Source: an uncultured Collinsella sp.
GTDB taxonomy: Bacteria; Actinomycetota; Coriobacteriia; Coriobacteriales; Coriobacteriaceae
Reading direction: 5' to 3'
DNA: 12,972 nt
Assembly (NCBI GenBank): GCA_902494035.1
Contig: CABURV010000048.1
Span: forward strand, 1-12,972
Shown here: piece after piece, positions 1-6,999 of the stretch
How the letters are laid out: each line of letters starts with the position of its first letter
How positions within the stretch are numbered: position 1 is the first letter of the stretch
The notes under the pieces: generated by a model
What the model was told of the DNA's origin: nothing
The model's input: the letters and a program-made list of their open reading frames with translations, nothing else
Database searches by the model: none
Position numbers and translations under genes: made by a program

Positions 1-77
1 TCGTCCTGGAGCCACTTGACACATACGGATGTATCAAGACCACCGGAATATGCGAGAACGACTTTTTCCTTGCTCAT
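1..77 (-). CDS. argG: Argininosuccinate synthase, N-terminal fragment (runs off the window)
   Basis: Only the first 25 codons are present; the gene continues beyond position 1. The translation starts MSKEKVVLAYSGGLDTSVCV, which carries the SGGLDTS ATP-pyrophosphatase loop (residues 11-17) at the N-terminus, as in argininosuccinate synthases. The enzyme joins citrulline and aspartate using ATP in the penultimate step of arginine synthesis and acts in the cytoplasm. The ATG at 77-75 is preceded by an AAAGGAA ribosome binding site about 8 nt upstream. A long leader lies upstream, with a small arginine-rich ORF at 283-357 and several RNA hairpins, which suggests that arginine supply controls expression. 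The family call rests on a short but very characteristic segment; other enzymes with this loop (for example tRNA thiouridylases) carry different flanking residues. Confidence 0.88.
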   Translation of the reverse strand, partial: MSKEKVVLAYSGGLDTSVCVKWLQD

Positions 78-126
78 GGCTGTTTCCTTTCGCCCTTGGT
101 AGCTAGTTAGAACATCGGTCAGTTGC

Positions 127-290
127 AAGTCACCTTGAGGTCATAAACCGTGCAATATCAGGTTAAATAGCAAAAATCAGCACATACATGCCCTAGAAAC
201 ATGCAGCAATGTCGTGCTAAAACCCAACGACCTCAAAATGACTCTGTTGAGGCAATTCGCCCCATGCGGACAGAGACGATTGTTATCGTC
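127..290 (-). promoter_or_regulatory. argG leader RNA with mutually exclusive pairings (putative arginine attenuator)
   Basis: Read as minus-strand RNA, the stretch between the leader ORF and argG has several pairings visible by eye. A 6-bp hairpin with a 4-nt loop (GACGAT/ATCGTC, 275-290) includes the last arginine codons and the stop of the leader ORF. Segment CCTCAA (252-247) can pair with TTGAGG inside 243-229. That same segment 243-229 can instead pair over 15 bp, including two G-U pairs, with 142-128 (GACCTCAAGGTGACT). A terminator-like hairpin lies in the loop of the long pairing. Shared segments with exclusive partners are the hallmark of attenuators. The direction of the response and the precise switch are inferred; no folding was computed. 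Confidence 0.55.
172..218 (-). terminator. Terminator-like hairpin in the argG leader
   Basis: On the minus strand AGCAC (218-214) pairs with GTGCT (183-179). An inner CATG/CATG pairing (203-200 with 190-187) closes a loop, and the hairpin is followed by GATTTTTG, giving a run of five U at 176-172. The stem is short and interrupted by an asymmetric internal loop, so as a stand-alone terminator it would be weak. Its place between the leader ORF and argG fits an attenuator terminator. Confidence 0.4.
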
Positions 291-357
291 GTCGGGAAAT
301 TGCGCGCTGGCGTCGGATGGCATTGTCTGCAGTAGTGATGATCTTTACGAACTGCAT
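283..357 (-). CDS. Arginine-rich leader peptide upstream of argG (24 aa)
   Basis: This small ORF runs from ATG at 357-355 to TAA at 285-283. It is preceded by AAAGGAGAGG, with AGGAG ending 6 nt before the ATG, a better ribosome binding site than argG itself has. The peptide ends IRRQRAISRRR, so six of its last ten residues are arginine, including three consecutive CGA codons just before the stop. The arginine codons overlap a hairpin (275-290), so a ribosome stalled there would block it. This is the arrangement of classical leader peptides such as those of the trp, his and ilv operons, here matched to the product of the gene downstream. I infer that low charged arginine tRNA stalls the ribosome and permits argG expression. 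The alternative is a chance ORF, which the ribosome binding site and codon clustering argue against. Confidence 0.72.
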   Translation of the reverse strand: MQFVKIITTADNAIRRQRAISRRR

Positions 358-460
358 CTGCCTCTCCTTTCACCTATCGCCGGGCGCAATTCAAATATCG
401 TAAACGGTACCTTTTCCTCGGTAAGCGGCTCTTTTGCCGTCTCCGTTTTCGATGGTCGCT

Positions 461-488
461 ATATTACGCTAAAGTGCCCGCAGCACAA
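461..488 (-). promoter_or_regulatory. Candidate promoter for the argG leader transcript
   Basis: On the minus strand a TTGTGC (488-483) lies 16 bp before TAATAT (466-461). Transcription would start about 95 nt upstream of the leader ORF. A second, weaker possibility is TTACCG (424-419) and TACGAT (402-397), also 16 bp apart, nearer the ORF. Both are consensus matches by eye only. Confidence 0.35.
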
Positions 489-631
489 GCGACAAATTCA
501 AATTTCTGAAAAGTTTTTTCATTAGTTTGTGAATGGTGATGCAAACGCGCGCCAATCCTGCGAAAATACGCCTGACTACGAGTTGATGGTTATAACGTCT
601 GAAACAATTTCGAAACGAAAGGCTCGCCTTT
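489..631. other. Remaining spacer between the argG leader and the HAD gene
   Basis: This AT-richer stretch holds no ORF with a ribosome binding site. It must contain the plus-strand promoter of the HAD phosphatase gene. A TATAAC lies at about 591-596, but I see no convincing -35 in front of it. A ribosome binding site (AAAGG, 618-622) lies 9 nt before the ATG at 632. Confidence 0.4.
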
Positions 632-1459
632 ATGCAAACTTACGAATCGGACGCCAATATCGGAAACATTAAGCTCATCGCCGTCGACATGGACAAGACG
701 CTACTGACCGACGAGCGCGTGCTGCCGCAAGGCCTCGACGAACGCCTAGACAAGCTCGCCGAAGCCGGCATCGTATTCTGCCCCGCCAGCGGACGTCCCG
801 CCCCCAAGCTCGAGGAGATGTTCGAGGGCATCAAGAACCGCCTCGCTTTTTGTCCCGACAACGGAGCCTGCGTGATCTATCGCGGCAACTATATCTATAA
901 GAGCAATATCGACGTGGAGCTGTATCAGCAGGTCTTGAGCCGTGCCTCGGAGGATCCTCGCGCTGTCCCCGTCCTGTGCTGCTTCGACGAGTTCTACGTG
1001 CTTGCCCGCGACCATCAATACCACGACGAGATCAGCGTCTACTACAACACAATCAACTACGTCGATAGCTTTGAGGGCATCGATATCGAGTCCAACAAGA
1101 TATCGGTCTTCTTCCCCGGCTACGATGCCGAGCCCGCATTCCGCGAGACCTATAGCCCCGAGTTCTCGGACAAGCTCTACGTCACCAACGCCGGGCGCGA
1201 GTGGATCGACTTTATGAACCTGGGTGTCGACAAGGGCGCCGGCGTCGCGCATCTGTGCGAGCACCTGGGCATCGATATTGCCGACGCCGCCGCCGTGGGC
1301 GATACCTACAACGACATCCCCATGCTCGAGCGCGTCGGTCACAGCTTTATCGTGGACAATGCCGAGGAGCATATGAACGCGCACGCCAAGTGGCGCATTC
1401 CGAGCAACAACGACGGGGGCGTACTGACGCTCATCGACGCCATCTTGGCGGCTTGTTAA
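632..1459 (+). CDS. Cof-type HAD-IIB family phosphatase (275 aa)
   Basis: This is a cytoplasmic sugar-phosphate or cofactor phosphatase of the haloacid dehalogenase superfamily, Cof subfamily. All four HAD motifs can be seen: motif I DMDKT with nucleophile D19 and acid D21, motif II serine S53 in PASGR, motif III lysine in VDKGAG around residue 198, and motif IV GDTYND at 223-228 with metal-binding D224 and D228. The segment between motifs II and III is the size expected for a type IIB cap. The C-terminal pattern (A-GDTYNDIPML, then NAEEHMNAHAKW, then NNDGGV) is typical of Cof proteins. The length of 275 aa is normal. The start is supported by AAAGG 9 nt upstream. Substrate cannot be predicted from sequence. 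The gene is transcribed alone, divergent from argG and convergent with polA. Confidence 0.9.
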   Translation: MQTYESDANIGNIKLIAVDMDKTLLTDERVLPQGLDERLDKLAEAGIVFCPASGRPAPKLEEMFEGIKNRLAFCPDNGACVIYRGNYIYKSNIDVELYQQVLSRASEDPRAVPVLCCFDEFYVLARDHQYHDEISVYYNTINYVDSFEGIDIESNKISVFFPGYDAEPAFRETYSPEFSDKLYVTNAGREWIDFMNLGVDKGAGVAHLCEHLGIDIADAAAVGDTYNDIPMLERVGHSFIVDNAEEHMNAHAKWRIPSNNDGGVLTLIDAILAAC

Positions 1460-1470
1460 CGTGGCTCGTC

Positions 1471-1600
1471 GGACCTGGCCGGGCGAGGCGGGTAAGTTTT
1501 TCGCTCGGTCAGGTCCTGGGCTCGCTCGGAAAGCACATTAAGTGCTTTCCGGCTCGTGCGGAATCTACGAAAAACTTACCCGCCTCGCCCGGCCAGGTCC
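1471..1600. repeat. 130-bp palindromic element with perfect 33-bp inverted arms
   Basis: The left arm (1471-1503, starting GGACCTGGCC) is the exact reverse complement of the right arm (1568-1600, ending GGCCAGGTCC). Between them sits a second hairpin with a 10-bp stem (CGGAAAGCAC at 1527-1536 and its complement at 1542-1551) and loop ATTAA. A partial direct repeat of the arm tip (CAGGTCCT) occurs at 1510-1517. The element starts 11 bp after the HAD stop codon and carries no ORF of its own. The perfect arms suggest a miniature mobile or REP-type palindromic element, or a very large transcript-ending hairpin between the two convergent genes. Confidence 0.85.
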
Positions 1601-1667
1601 TTGGATGACTTGCTCGCCGTCTGGGTGGCGTCTTGGCGCCTAGATACTTGGCTGATTTTTTGGAATG

Positions 1668-1699
1668 AAGGGGGCTCCTTGTTGGCAAGGAGCCCCCTT
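1668..1699. terminator. Strong hairpin between convergent HAD gene and polA
   Basis: AAGGGGGCTCCTTG (1668-1681) pairs perfectly with its complement (1686-1699) over 14 bp with a TTGG loop. The plus-strand 3' side is only moderately T-rich (CTGGTTTGG), and on the minus strand a T tract is lacking. It lies 35 bp beyond the polA stop and probably ends polA transcripts and HAD transcripts that pass the upstream palindrome. Confidence 0.65.
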
Positions 1700-1733
1700 C
1701 TGGTTTGGTTACTTTAGGGTTGTGGGCACTTCC

Positions 1734-4481
1734 CTATTTGGCGTCGGCCCAGGTTATGCCGGTGCTGGCTTCGGCGATTAGGGGGACGCGGAGGTCTACT
1801 ACGTGCTCCATGACGTCGCGGACCATGGCGGTGAGGCGCTCGACTTCGTCGACGGGGCACTCAAAGTCCAGTTCGTCGTGTACCTGCAGGATCATGTGGG
1901 CGGCAAAGCCCTCTTCTTCCAGGCGGCGGCTTACGCGGGCCATGGCGATCTTGATGATGTCTGCTGCGGTGCCCTGCATGGGGTGGTTCATGGCCGTGCG
2001 TTCGCCAAAGCCGCGAAGCTGCGGATTTTTGGCCTTGAGCTCGGGAATATGGCGACGGCGGCCGTACATGGTCTCGGCGTAGCCCGTCTGCTTGGCGCGC
2101 GCCACCACATTGTCGAGGAACGTGCGCACGCCCGGGTAGGCCTCGTAGTAGCGATCGATCATATCGCGCGCCTCGGCCATCGAGATATGCAGCGACTGCG
2201 ACAGGCCGTAGGCCTGCTGGCCGTACACGATACCAAAGTTCACAGCCTTGGCGCGGCTGCGTAGGTCGGGCGTAACCTCGGACACCGGCACGCCAAATAC
2301 GCGCGCGGCCGTCTCGGCATGGAAGTCCTCACCCTCATTAAAGGCGCGCACCAGGTGCTCGTCACCCGAAAGATGCGCGAGCAAGCGCAGCTCGATCTGC
2401 GAGTAGTCCACCGCCAAAAAGACGCTGCCCTCGCCCGCCGAGAACGCCGTCTTGACGGTACGCCCCAGCTCCGAGCGAGTCGGGATGTTCTGCAGGTTCG
2501 GGTCGCTCGAAGACAGACGCCCCGTCGCGGTGATGGTCTGGTTGTACGTGGTGTGCACACGACCGTCACCACGGCGCAACGGACCTAGCGTGTCCAGATA
2601 GGTCGACTTAATCTTGGACTTCTCACGCCAGTCCAAAATCAGGCGCACGATCTCGTGGTCGCGGGCAAGATCGCTCAACACCTTGGCGTTGGTCGAATAG
2701 TAGCCGCGCTTGGTCTTCTTGAGGCCCTTGGTCGGAAGCCCCATCACATCAAACAGCACGTGCGAGAGTTGCATGGGGCTGCCGATGTTAAAGGTCTCGT
2801 CACCGGCAAGGTCGCGAATGCTTCGCTCGACCTCGGCAATCTGGGTCGCCAGACCCTCGGACAGACTGTGCAGGCGGTCGGGATCCACGAGCATGCCCGC
2901 GCGCTCCATCTTGGCAAGCACCGGCACAAGCGGCATCTCGATGCCATCGAACACGTTGACGGCGTTCTCGCGGGTCATGCGGTCGCGCAACGGCGCCACG
3001 AGCGCCAGCATCAGGGCCGCAGTACGGGCGGCAGGCGACGGAGCGTCCTCGCCGGCACCCTCTGCACCGCGCGCCGCAGGCAACGTCATCTGCAGATAGG
3101 TATCGGCCAGATACGCCTCATCAAACTCGGAACGATCGGAATCCAGCAGATAGGCAGCGACCACGGTATCGAAGATACGCGTGGAATCGGCAGCGAGCGG
3201 ATCCATGAGCTCGGGCTCAGAGGAATCGATAGGAGAAAGCTCGTGCAGCAGCGCCTTCATGTCCGGACTCGCCACGCGGCCCTCCATAAACAGGCGCGCG
3301 AGCACGCCGGCAATCACGCCGTGGGCGAAGTTAAAGCCTTCAACCTCAGCCGCCGCACCGCCGTCGCCCTCCTCGAGCGCGAACAGGCCCTTGGACGTCG
3401 CCAGCCACAGCGTGCGTGTCAGCCCAAAGAGCGCGCCCTCTTCCTTGTCGTCGTCCACCACGGCGGCGACCCACTCACCGGCACCAATCGCGCGGGAGAC
3501 CTCAGCCGCAACGGCACCAAGCGCGTCAGCATCGCCGGCGGCCGCGCGAACCATCGCGGGCATCTCAAACACACTGGAGGCAGCAGCCCCGCCCTCGCCG
3601 CCGATCAGCGCCAAGAAACGGTTCTGCATGGCGGTGATACCGAGCGCACCCAGCGCCGCGGACACTTCGTCGGCAGAAAACGCCGGGAAGGATGTCTCGT
3701 CAAAGTCGAGCTCAACGGGTGCATCGGTGCGAATGGTCGCCACCTTGCGGCTCAGCAGGGCATCGTCGATGTGTGCGCGCAGGTTCTCGCCCATCTTGCC
3801 CTTGACCTCGTCGGCATGCGCGATGACCTCGTCCAAGCTGCCGTACTGCGCAATGAGCGCGCTCGCCTTTTTGGGGCCGATGCCCGGCACGCCGGGGATG
3901 TTATCGGACGTGTCGCCCTTCAGACCATAAAAGTCGGGCACGAGCGCCGGCGTGATGCCGTGATACAGATCGTCCACGCTCTCGGGCGTCATGATCGCCA
4001 CGTCGGACAGGCCCTTGCGGGTCGAGACCACGTTGACGTGCTCGGTCACGAGCTGATACATATCGCGATCACCGGTCACCAGCAGCATGTCACAGCCGGC
4101 CTGCTCGCCCAGGCGCGCCATAGTGCCCAGGATATCATCGCCTTCCCAGCCCTCGGACTGCAAAATCGGCACGTTGAGCGCGGCGAGCAGCTCCTTAATC
4201 ATGGGAAACTGCGCATGTAGATCGGGGTCCATGGGCGGGCGCTGAGCCTTGTACTGCGGCAGCATCTCCATGCGCACGCGCGGCTTGCCCTTGTCAAACG
4301 CCACAACAACGCCGTCGGGATTAAAGGCGTCAATCATCTTGAGGAACATATTCAAAAAGCCAAAGATCGCGTTGGTGGGACGACCGTCCGGCGCGTTCAT
4401 GGTCGGCGGCACGGCGTGGAAGGCGCGGTGCATGAGCGAGTTGCCGTCGATGACGGCAAAGGTACGGCGCTTGTCAGACAT
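1734..4481 (-). CDS. polA: DNA polymerase I (915 aa)
   Basis: DNA polymerase I removes RNA primers and fills gaps during replication and repair. The N-terminal third is a 5'-3' exonuclease: FAVIDGNSLMHRAFH near residue 10, GWEGDDILG, TGDRDMYQL and the GLKGDTSDNIPGVPGIGPKKA metal and helix-hairpin-helix region. The C-terminal 400 residues are the polymerase: TGRLSSSDPNLQNIP, motif A VDYSQIELR with D692, motif B RAKAVNFGIVYGQQAYG, motif C VHDELD with H868, D869, E870. The middle domain lacks the DxE of proofreading polymerases (VVDDDKEEG stands in its place), so 3'-5' exonuclease is probably absent. I chose ATG 4481-4479 (MSDKRRTF) because GAGG lies 8 nt upstream and conservation starts at once; an upstream ATG at 4520 would add 13 unlikely residues. 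Divergent from the M18 gene. Confidence 0.96.
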   Translation of the reverse strand: MSDKRRTFAVIDGNSLMHRAFHAVPPTMNAPDGRPTNAIFGFLNMFLKMIDAFNPDGVVVAFDKGKPRVRMEMLPQYKAQRPPMDPDLHAQFPMIKELLAALNVPILQSEGWEGDDILGTMARLGEQAGCDMLLVTGDRDMYQLVTEHVNVVSTRKGLSDVAIMTPESVDDLYHGITPALVPDFYGLKGDTSDNIPGVPGIGPKKASALIAQYGSLDEVIAHADEVKGKMGENLRAHIDDALLSRKVATIRTDAPVELDFDETSFPAFSADEVSAALGALGITAMQNRFLALIGGEGGAAASSVFEMPAMVRAAAGDADALGAVAAEVSRAIGAGEWVAAVVDDDKEEGALFGLTRTLWLATSKGLFALEEGDGGAAAEVEGFNFAHGVIAGVLARLFMEGRVASPDMKALLHELSPIDSSEPELMDPLAADSTRIFDTVVAAYLLDSDRSEFDEAYLADTYLQMTLPAARGAEGAGEDAPSPAARTAALMLALVAPLRDRMTRENAVNVFDGIEMPLVPVLAKMERAGMLVDPDRLHSLSEGLATQIAEVERSIRDLAGDETFNIGSPMQLSHVLFDVMGLPTKGLKKTKRGYYSTNAKVLSDLARDHEIVRLILDWREKSKIKSTYLDTLGPLRRGDGRVHTTYNQTITATGRLSSSDPNLQNIPTRSELGRTVKTAFSAGEGSVFLAVDYSQIELRLLAHLSGDEHLVRAFNEGEDFHAETAARVFGVPVSEVTPDLRSRAKAVNFGIVYGQQAYGLSQSLHISMAEARDMIDRYYEAYPGVRTFLDNVVARAKQTGYAETMYGRRRHIPELKAKNPQLRGFGERTAMNHPMQGTAADIIKIAMARVSRRLEEEGFAAHMILQVHDELDFECPVDEVERLTAMVRDVMEHVVDLRVPLIAEASTGITWADAK

Positions 4482-4574
4482 ATTGAATACCTCGCTTTGG
4501 GCTGGGCACGGTTTGCTCACACCAGTTTACACGCTCCCCGCCCCGCGGCCACCGCACATCAGGCTTCCCTGCCG

Positions 4575-4607
4575 CCGTGAGCCCGCGCGTGATACGATGG
4601 CTCACGG
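4575..4607 (+). promoter_or_regulatory. Extended -10 promoter inside an inverted repeat, upstream of the M18 aminopeptidase
   Basis: TGATACGAT (4590-4598) matches an extended -10 element (TGnTAnnnT), with no good -35. It is bracketed by a perfect 8-bp inverted repeat, CCGTGAGC (4575-4582) and GCTCACGG (4600-4607). A repressor dimer binding there would cover the promoter; alternatively the repeat could form a hairpin. The predicted start is about 40 nt before the ATG at 4648. Confidence 0.4.
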
Positions 4608-4647
4608 TACATCAACCAGCACGATCGATCCGAAAGGAGCCTGCGTC

Positions 4648-6045
4648 ATGGAGCGTCCCTGCGCATGGAAAAAGTACACGCCACAGCAAATCGAGGAGCT
4701 AGAGGAGCTTTGCCGCGGCTATAAGCAGTTTTTGAGCGAGAACAAGACCGAGCGCCTGTGCGTCAAGACCGGTATCAAGATGGCCGAGGAGGCGGGTTAC
4801 GTCAATCTGGAGACCGTGATCGCCGAGGGCCGCGCGCTCAAGGCCGGCGACAAGGTGTACGCCGCCAATCACGGCAAGGACCTTATGCTCGTCAACCTGG
4901 GCACCGCCCCGCTCGAGCAGGGCTTTAACATCCTGGGCGCCCACGTGGACTCGCCGCGCCTGGACCTTAAGCAGAATCCCGCCTTCGAGGCCGGCGACAT
5001 GGCCTACCTCGACACGCACTACTATGGCGGCGTCAAGAGCTACCACTGGGTCGCTTCCCCGCTCGCACTCGTAGGCGTCATCTGCAAAAAGGACGGCACC
5101 ACCGTCGACATCAACATCGGCGACAAGGCGGACGACCCGGTCTTTACCATCTCCGACCTGCTGATCCACCTCTCGAGCGAGCAGATGGCCAAGCCCGCCA
5201 AGGATGCCGTCGATGCCGAGATCCTCGACGTGATCGTGGGCGGCCGCCCCGTCAAGTTTGACGAGGACGACAAGGACGCTCCCAAGGAGCCCGTCAAGCA
5301 GATGTTCCTGGATATCCTCAAGGAGCAGTACGACGTCGAGGAGGAGGACTTCCTCTCCGCCGAGATTGAGGTCGTGCCCGCCGGCCCGGCCCGCGACATG
5401 GGCCTCGACCGCTCCATGATTCTGGGCTATGGCCACGACGATCGCGTTTGCGCCTATCCGTCCATGCTCGCCCAGATCGACGTCGCCAACGTGGAGCGCA
5501 CGAGCATCACACTCATCGTCGACAAGGAGGAGATTGGCTCCGTGGGTGCCACCGGCATGACGAGCCGCTTCTTCGAGAACACCGTCGCCGAGATCATGAC
5601 GCTCGCCGGCGAGGACAGCCCGCTGGCCCTTCGCCGCGCGCTCGCCCGCAGCCGCATGCTCTCCTCTGACGTGTCCGCCGGCTTCGACCCAGGCTATGCC
5701 GGCAAGTTCGAGACCAAGAACGCAGCCTTCATGGGTCGCGGCCTGTGCTTTAACAAGTACACGGGCAGCCGCGGCAAGGGTGGCTCCAACGACGCCGACG
5801 CCGAGTACGTGGCCCTCGTCCGCGACATCATGGACGAGGCGGGCGTGGACTTCCAGACCTGCGAGCTCGGCCGCGTCAATGCGGGCGGCGGCGGCACCAT
5901 CGCCTACATCATGGCCAAGTACGGCATGAACGTCATCGACTCCGGCGTTGCCGTCCTGTCCATGCACGCCCTGTGGGAGGTCGCTAACAAGGCCGATATC
6001 TACGAGGCCTACCGCGGCTACAAGGCCTTCCTCGAGCGCGCCTAG
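4648..6045 (+). CDS. M18 family aminopeptidase (465 aa)
   Basis: This is a cytoplasmic, zinc-dependent, dodecamer-forming aminopeptidase of family M18 (aspartyl aminopeptidase/aminopeptidase I type), trimming N-terminal residues from peptides. Visible family blocks are GAHVDSPRLDLKQNP with metal ligand H99 and D101, THYYGGVKSYHW, the catalytic and metal-binding DKEEIGSVGATGM with E294 and E295, SSDVSAGFDPGYAGKFE, GSRGKGGSNDADAE, and the terminal ligand H440 in VLSMHA. Length fits the family (about 430-480 aa). The reading frame is open upstream to 4249, but ATG 4648 has AAAGGAG ending 8 nt before it, and the upstream part overlaps polA on the other strand, so the extension is rejected. Specificity (acidic, neutral or hydrophobic N-termini) cannot be told from sequence. 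The gene appears monocistronic, followed by a hairpin terminator. Confidence 0.93.
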   Translation: MERPCAWKKYTPQQIEELEELCRGYKQFLSENKTERLCVKTGIKMAEEAGYVNLETVIAEGRALKAGDKVYAANHGKDLMLVNLGTAPLEQGFNILGAHVDSPRLDLKQNPAFEAGDMAYLDTHYYGGVKSYHWVASPLALVGVICKKDGTTVDINIGDKADDPVFTISDLLIHLSSEQMAKPAKDAVDAEILDVIVGGRPVKFDEDDKDAPKEPVKQMFLDILKEQYDVEEEDFLSAEIEVVPAGPARDMGLDRSMILGYGHDDRVCAYPSMLAQIDVANVERTSITLIVDKEEIGSVGATGMTSRFFENTVAEIMTLAGEDSPLALRRALARSRMLSSDVSAGFDPGYAGKFETKNAAFMGRGLCFNKYTGSRGKGGSNDADAEYVALVRDIMDEAGVDFQTCELGRVNAGGGGTIAYIMAKYGMNVIDSGVAVLSMHALWEVANKADIYEAYRGYKAFLERA

Positions 6046-6061
6046 CCAGTCTCCTTTTAAC

Positions 6062-6136
6062 TTGCGGTGAAATACGGACTAAACTAGCCCATAAACGGCC
6101 AAAACAGACCGTATTCCACCGCAACTTCTTTTTTGG
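6062..6136 (+). terminator. Rho-independent terminator after the M18 aminopeptidase
   Basis: TTGCGGTGAAATACGG (6062-6077) pairs with CCGTATTCCACCGCAA (6109-6124) with a single mismatch, giving 15 pairs around a long loop of 31 nt, followed by CTTCTTTTTTGG. The T tract lies just upstream of the yaaA ribosome binding site (6138-6144), so yaaA is likely to be transcribed from read-through or a start inside this region. The TTGCGGTG/CACCGCAA arms resemble the palindromes at 10043-10079 and 10323-10349. Confidence 0.65.
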
Positions 6137-6149
6137 CAGAGGAGAGTCC

Positions 6150-6959
6150 ATGCTGCAGGTCATCATTTCGCCCGCCAAGCAAATGTGCGCGGCCCAAGAT
6201 GCTTTTGAAGTCCTGGGCATTCCACCCTTTGTGCGCGAGACAGCTCGCCTCCACCGCGCACTGCTAGATATCGAACGAAATGAAGGCAGCGGCGGCCTGC
6301 AGGCGCTATGGAATGTGAGCGACAGGCTGCTTACAACGTGCCTGGATACGCTTCACGAATTTATGCCCGTCCTGAGCGATGCCGACCTCGCCGATCCCGA
6401 TATCGCGCGTCGAATCTCCCCTGCCGTCATGTCCTATCACGGCATTCAATACCAAAGCATGGCGCCCGAGGTCATGGATGCCGCACAGCTCGACTGGCTG
6501 CAAAACCATCTCTGGGTCCTCTCGGGCCTTTACGGATGCGTGCGCCCCTTTCATGCCGTTGAACCGTATCGGCTGGAGATGGGCGCGAAGCTTGCCGTCG
6601 ACGGTGCCCGAGACCTCTACGCGTTTTGGGGCGACAAGCTCGCACGGGTCATCGCTCCGGCAGGCTCCAACGCTACGATCGTCAACCTCGCCAGCGTAGA
6701 GTATGCCAAAGCCGTTCTGCCTCACCTCGCGGGCGACGCCACAGCCGTCACGTGCCTCTTTGGCGAGGGTGTCCGCAACGGCAAGCCCATCCAACGCTCG
6801 ACCGCCAGCAAAAAGGCACGCGGCTCCATGGTGCGGTGGATGGCAGAAAACAAGCTCGAGGATGTAGGCGAACTCACCGCGTTCGACGTTGGTTATCGTC
6901 ACTTTCCCGAGCTTTCAAATAAAGACACTTTGGTCTTCCTGAACGAACAGGCCTTGTAG
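6150..6959 (+). CDS. yaaA: Peroxide stress protein YaaA, DUF328/UPF0246 family (269 aa)
   Basis: The YaaA family includes Escherichia coli YaaA, which lowers intracellular free iron and limits oxidative damage under peroxide stress and binds DNA. The sequence aligns along its length with that family: ISPAKQM at residues 6-12, LSGLYGCVRPF at 124-134, PYRLEMG at 139-145, DLYAFWGDKL at 155-164, VNLASVEYAKAV at 178-189 and the conserved KKARG at 221-225. The length is close to the usual 250-260 aa. The ATG is preceded by GAGGAG 5-6 nt upstream. No signal peptide or membrane segment; cytoplasmic. It ends 40 bp from the convergent membrane-protein gene. Whether the role in iron control holds in an anaerobic gut actinobacterium is an inference from the family. 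Confidence 0.92.
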   Translation: MLQVIISPAKQMCAAQDAFEVLGIPPFVRETARLHRALLDIERNEGSGGLQALWNVSDRLLTTCLDTLHEFMPVLSDADLADPDIARRISPAVMSYHGIQYQSMAPEVMDAAQLDWLQNHLWVLSGLYGCVRPFHAVEPYRLEMGAKLAVDGARDLYAFWGDKLARVIAPAGSNATIVNLASVEYAKAVLPHLAGDATAVTCLFGEGVRNGKPIQRSTASKKARGSMVRWMAENKLEDVGELTAFDVGYRHFPELSNKDTLVFLNEQAL

Positions 6960-6999
6960 GACCACCGTTACTTTTGAATGTGCTGCCTAGGCACGGCGT

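Noticed and set aside
214..525. 103-codon plus-strand ORF starting GTG
   Set aside because: No ribosome binding site, no recognisable motif, Ser-rich out-of-frame-like composition, and it lies antisense to the well-supported leader ORF and the argG upstream region.
1201..1608. 135-codon plus-strand ORF crossing the 1471-1600 palindrome
   Set aside because: Out-of-frame shadow of the HAD gene that happens to stay open through the palindrome; no start signal.
2655..4220. 521-codon plus-strand ORF opposite polA
   Set aside because: It is His/Arg/Gln-rich shadow coding in a GC-rich genome; the minus strand encodes a full DNA polymerase I with all motifs.
4249..4647. In-frame N-terminal extension of the M18 aminopeptidase
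   Set aside because: It overlaps polA antisense and the divergent promoter region; the ribosome binding site at 4632-4639 fixes the start at 4648.
4699..5967. 422-codon minus-strand ORF opposite the M18 gene
   Set aside because: Val/Asp/His/Ala-rich mirror of GC-rich codons; no start signals, and the plus strand has clear family motifs.
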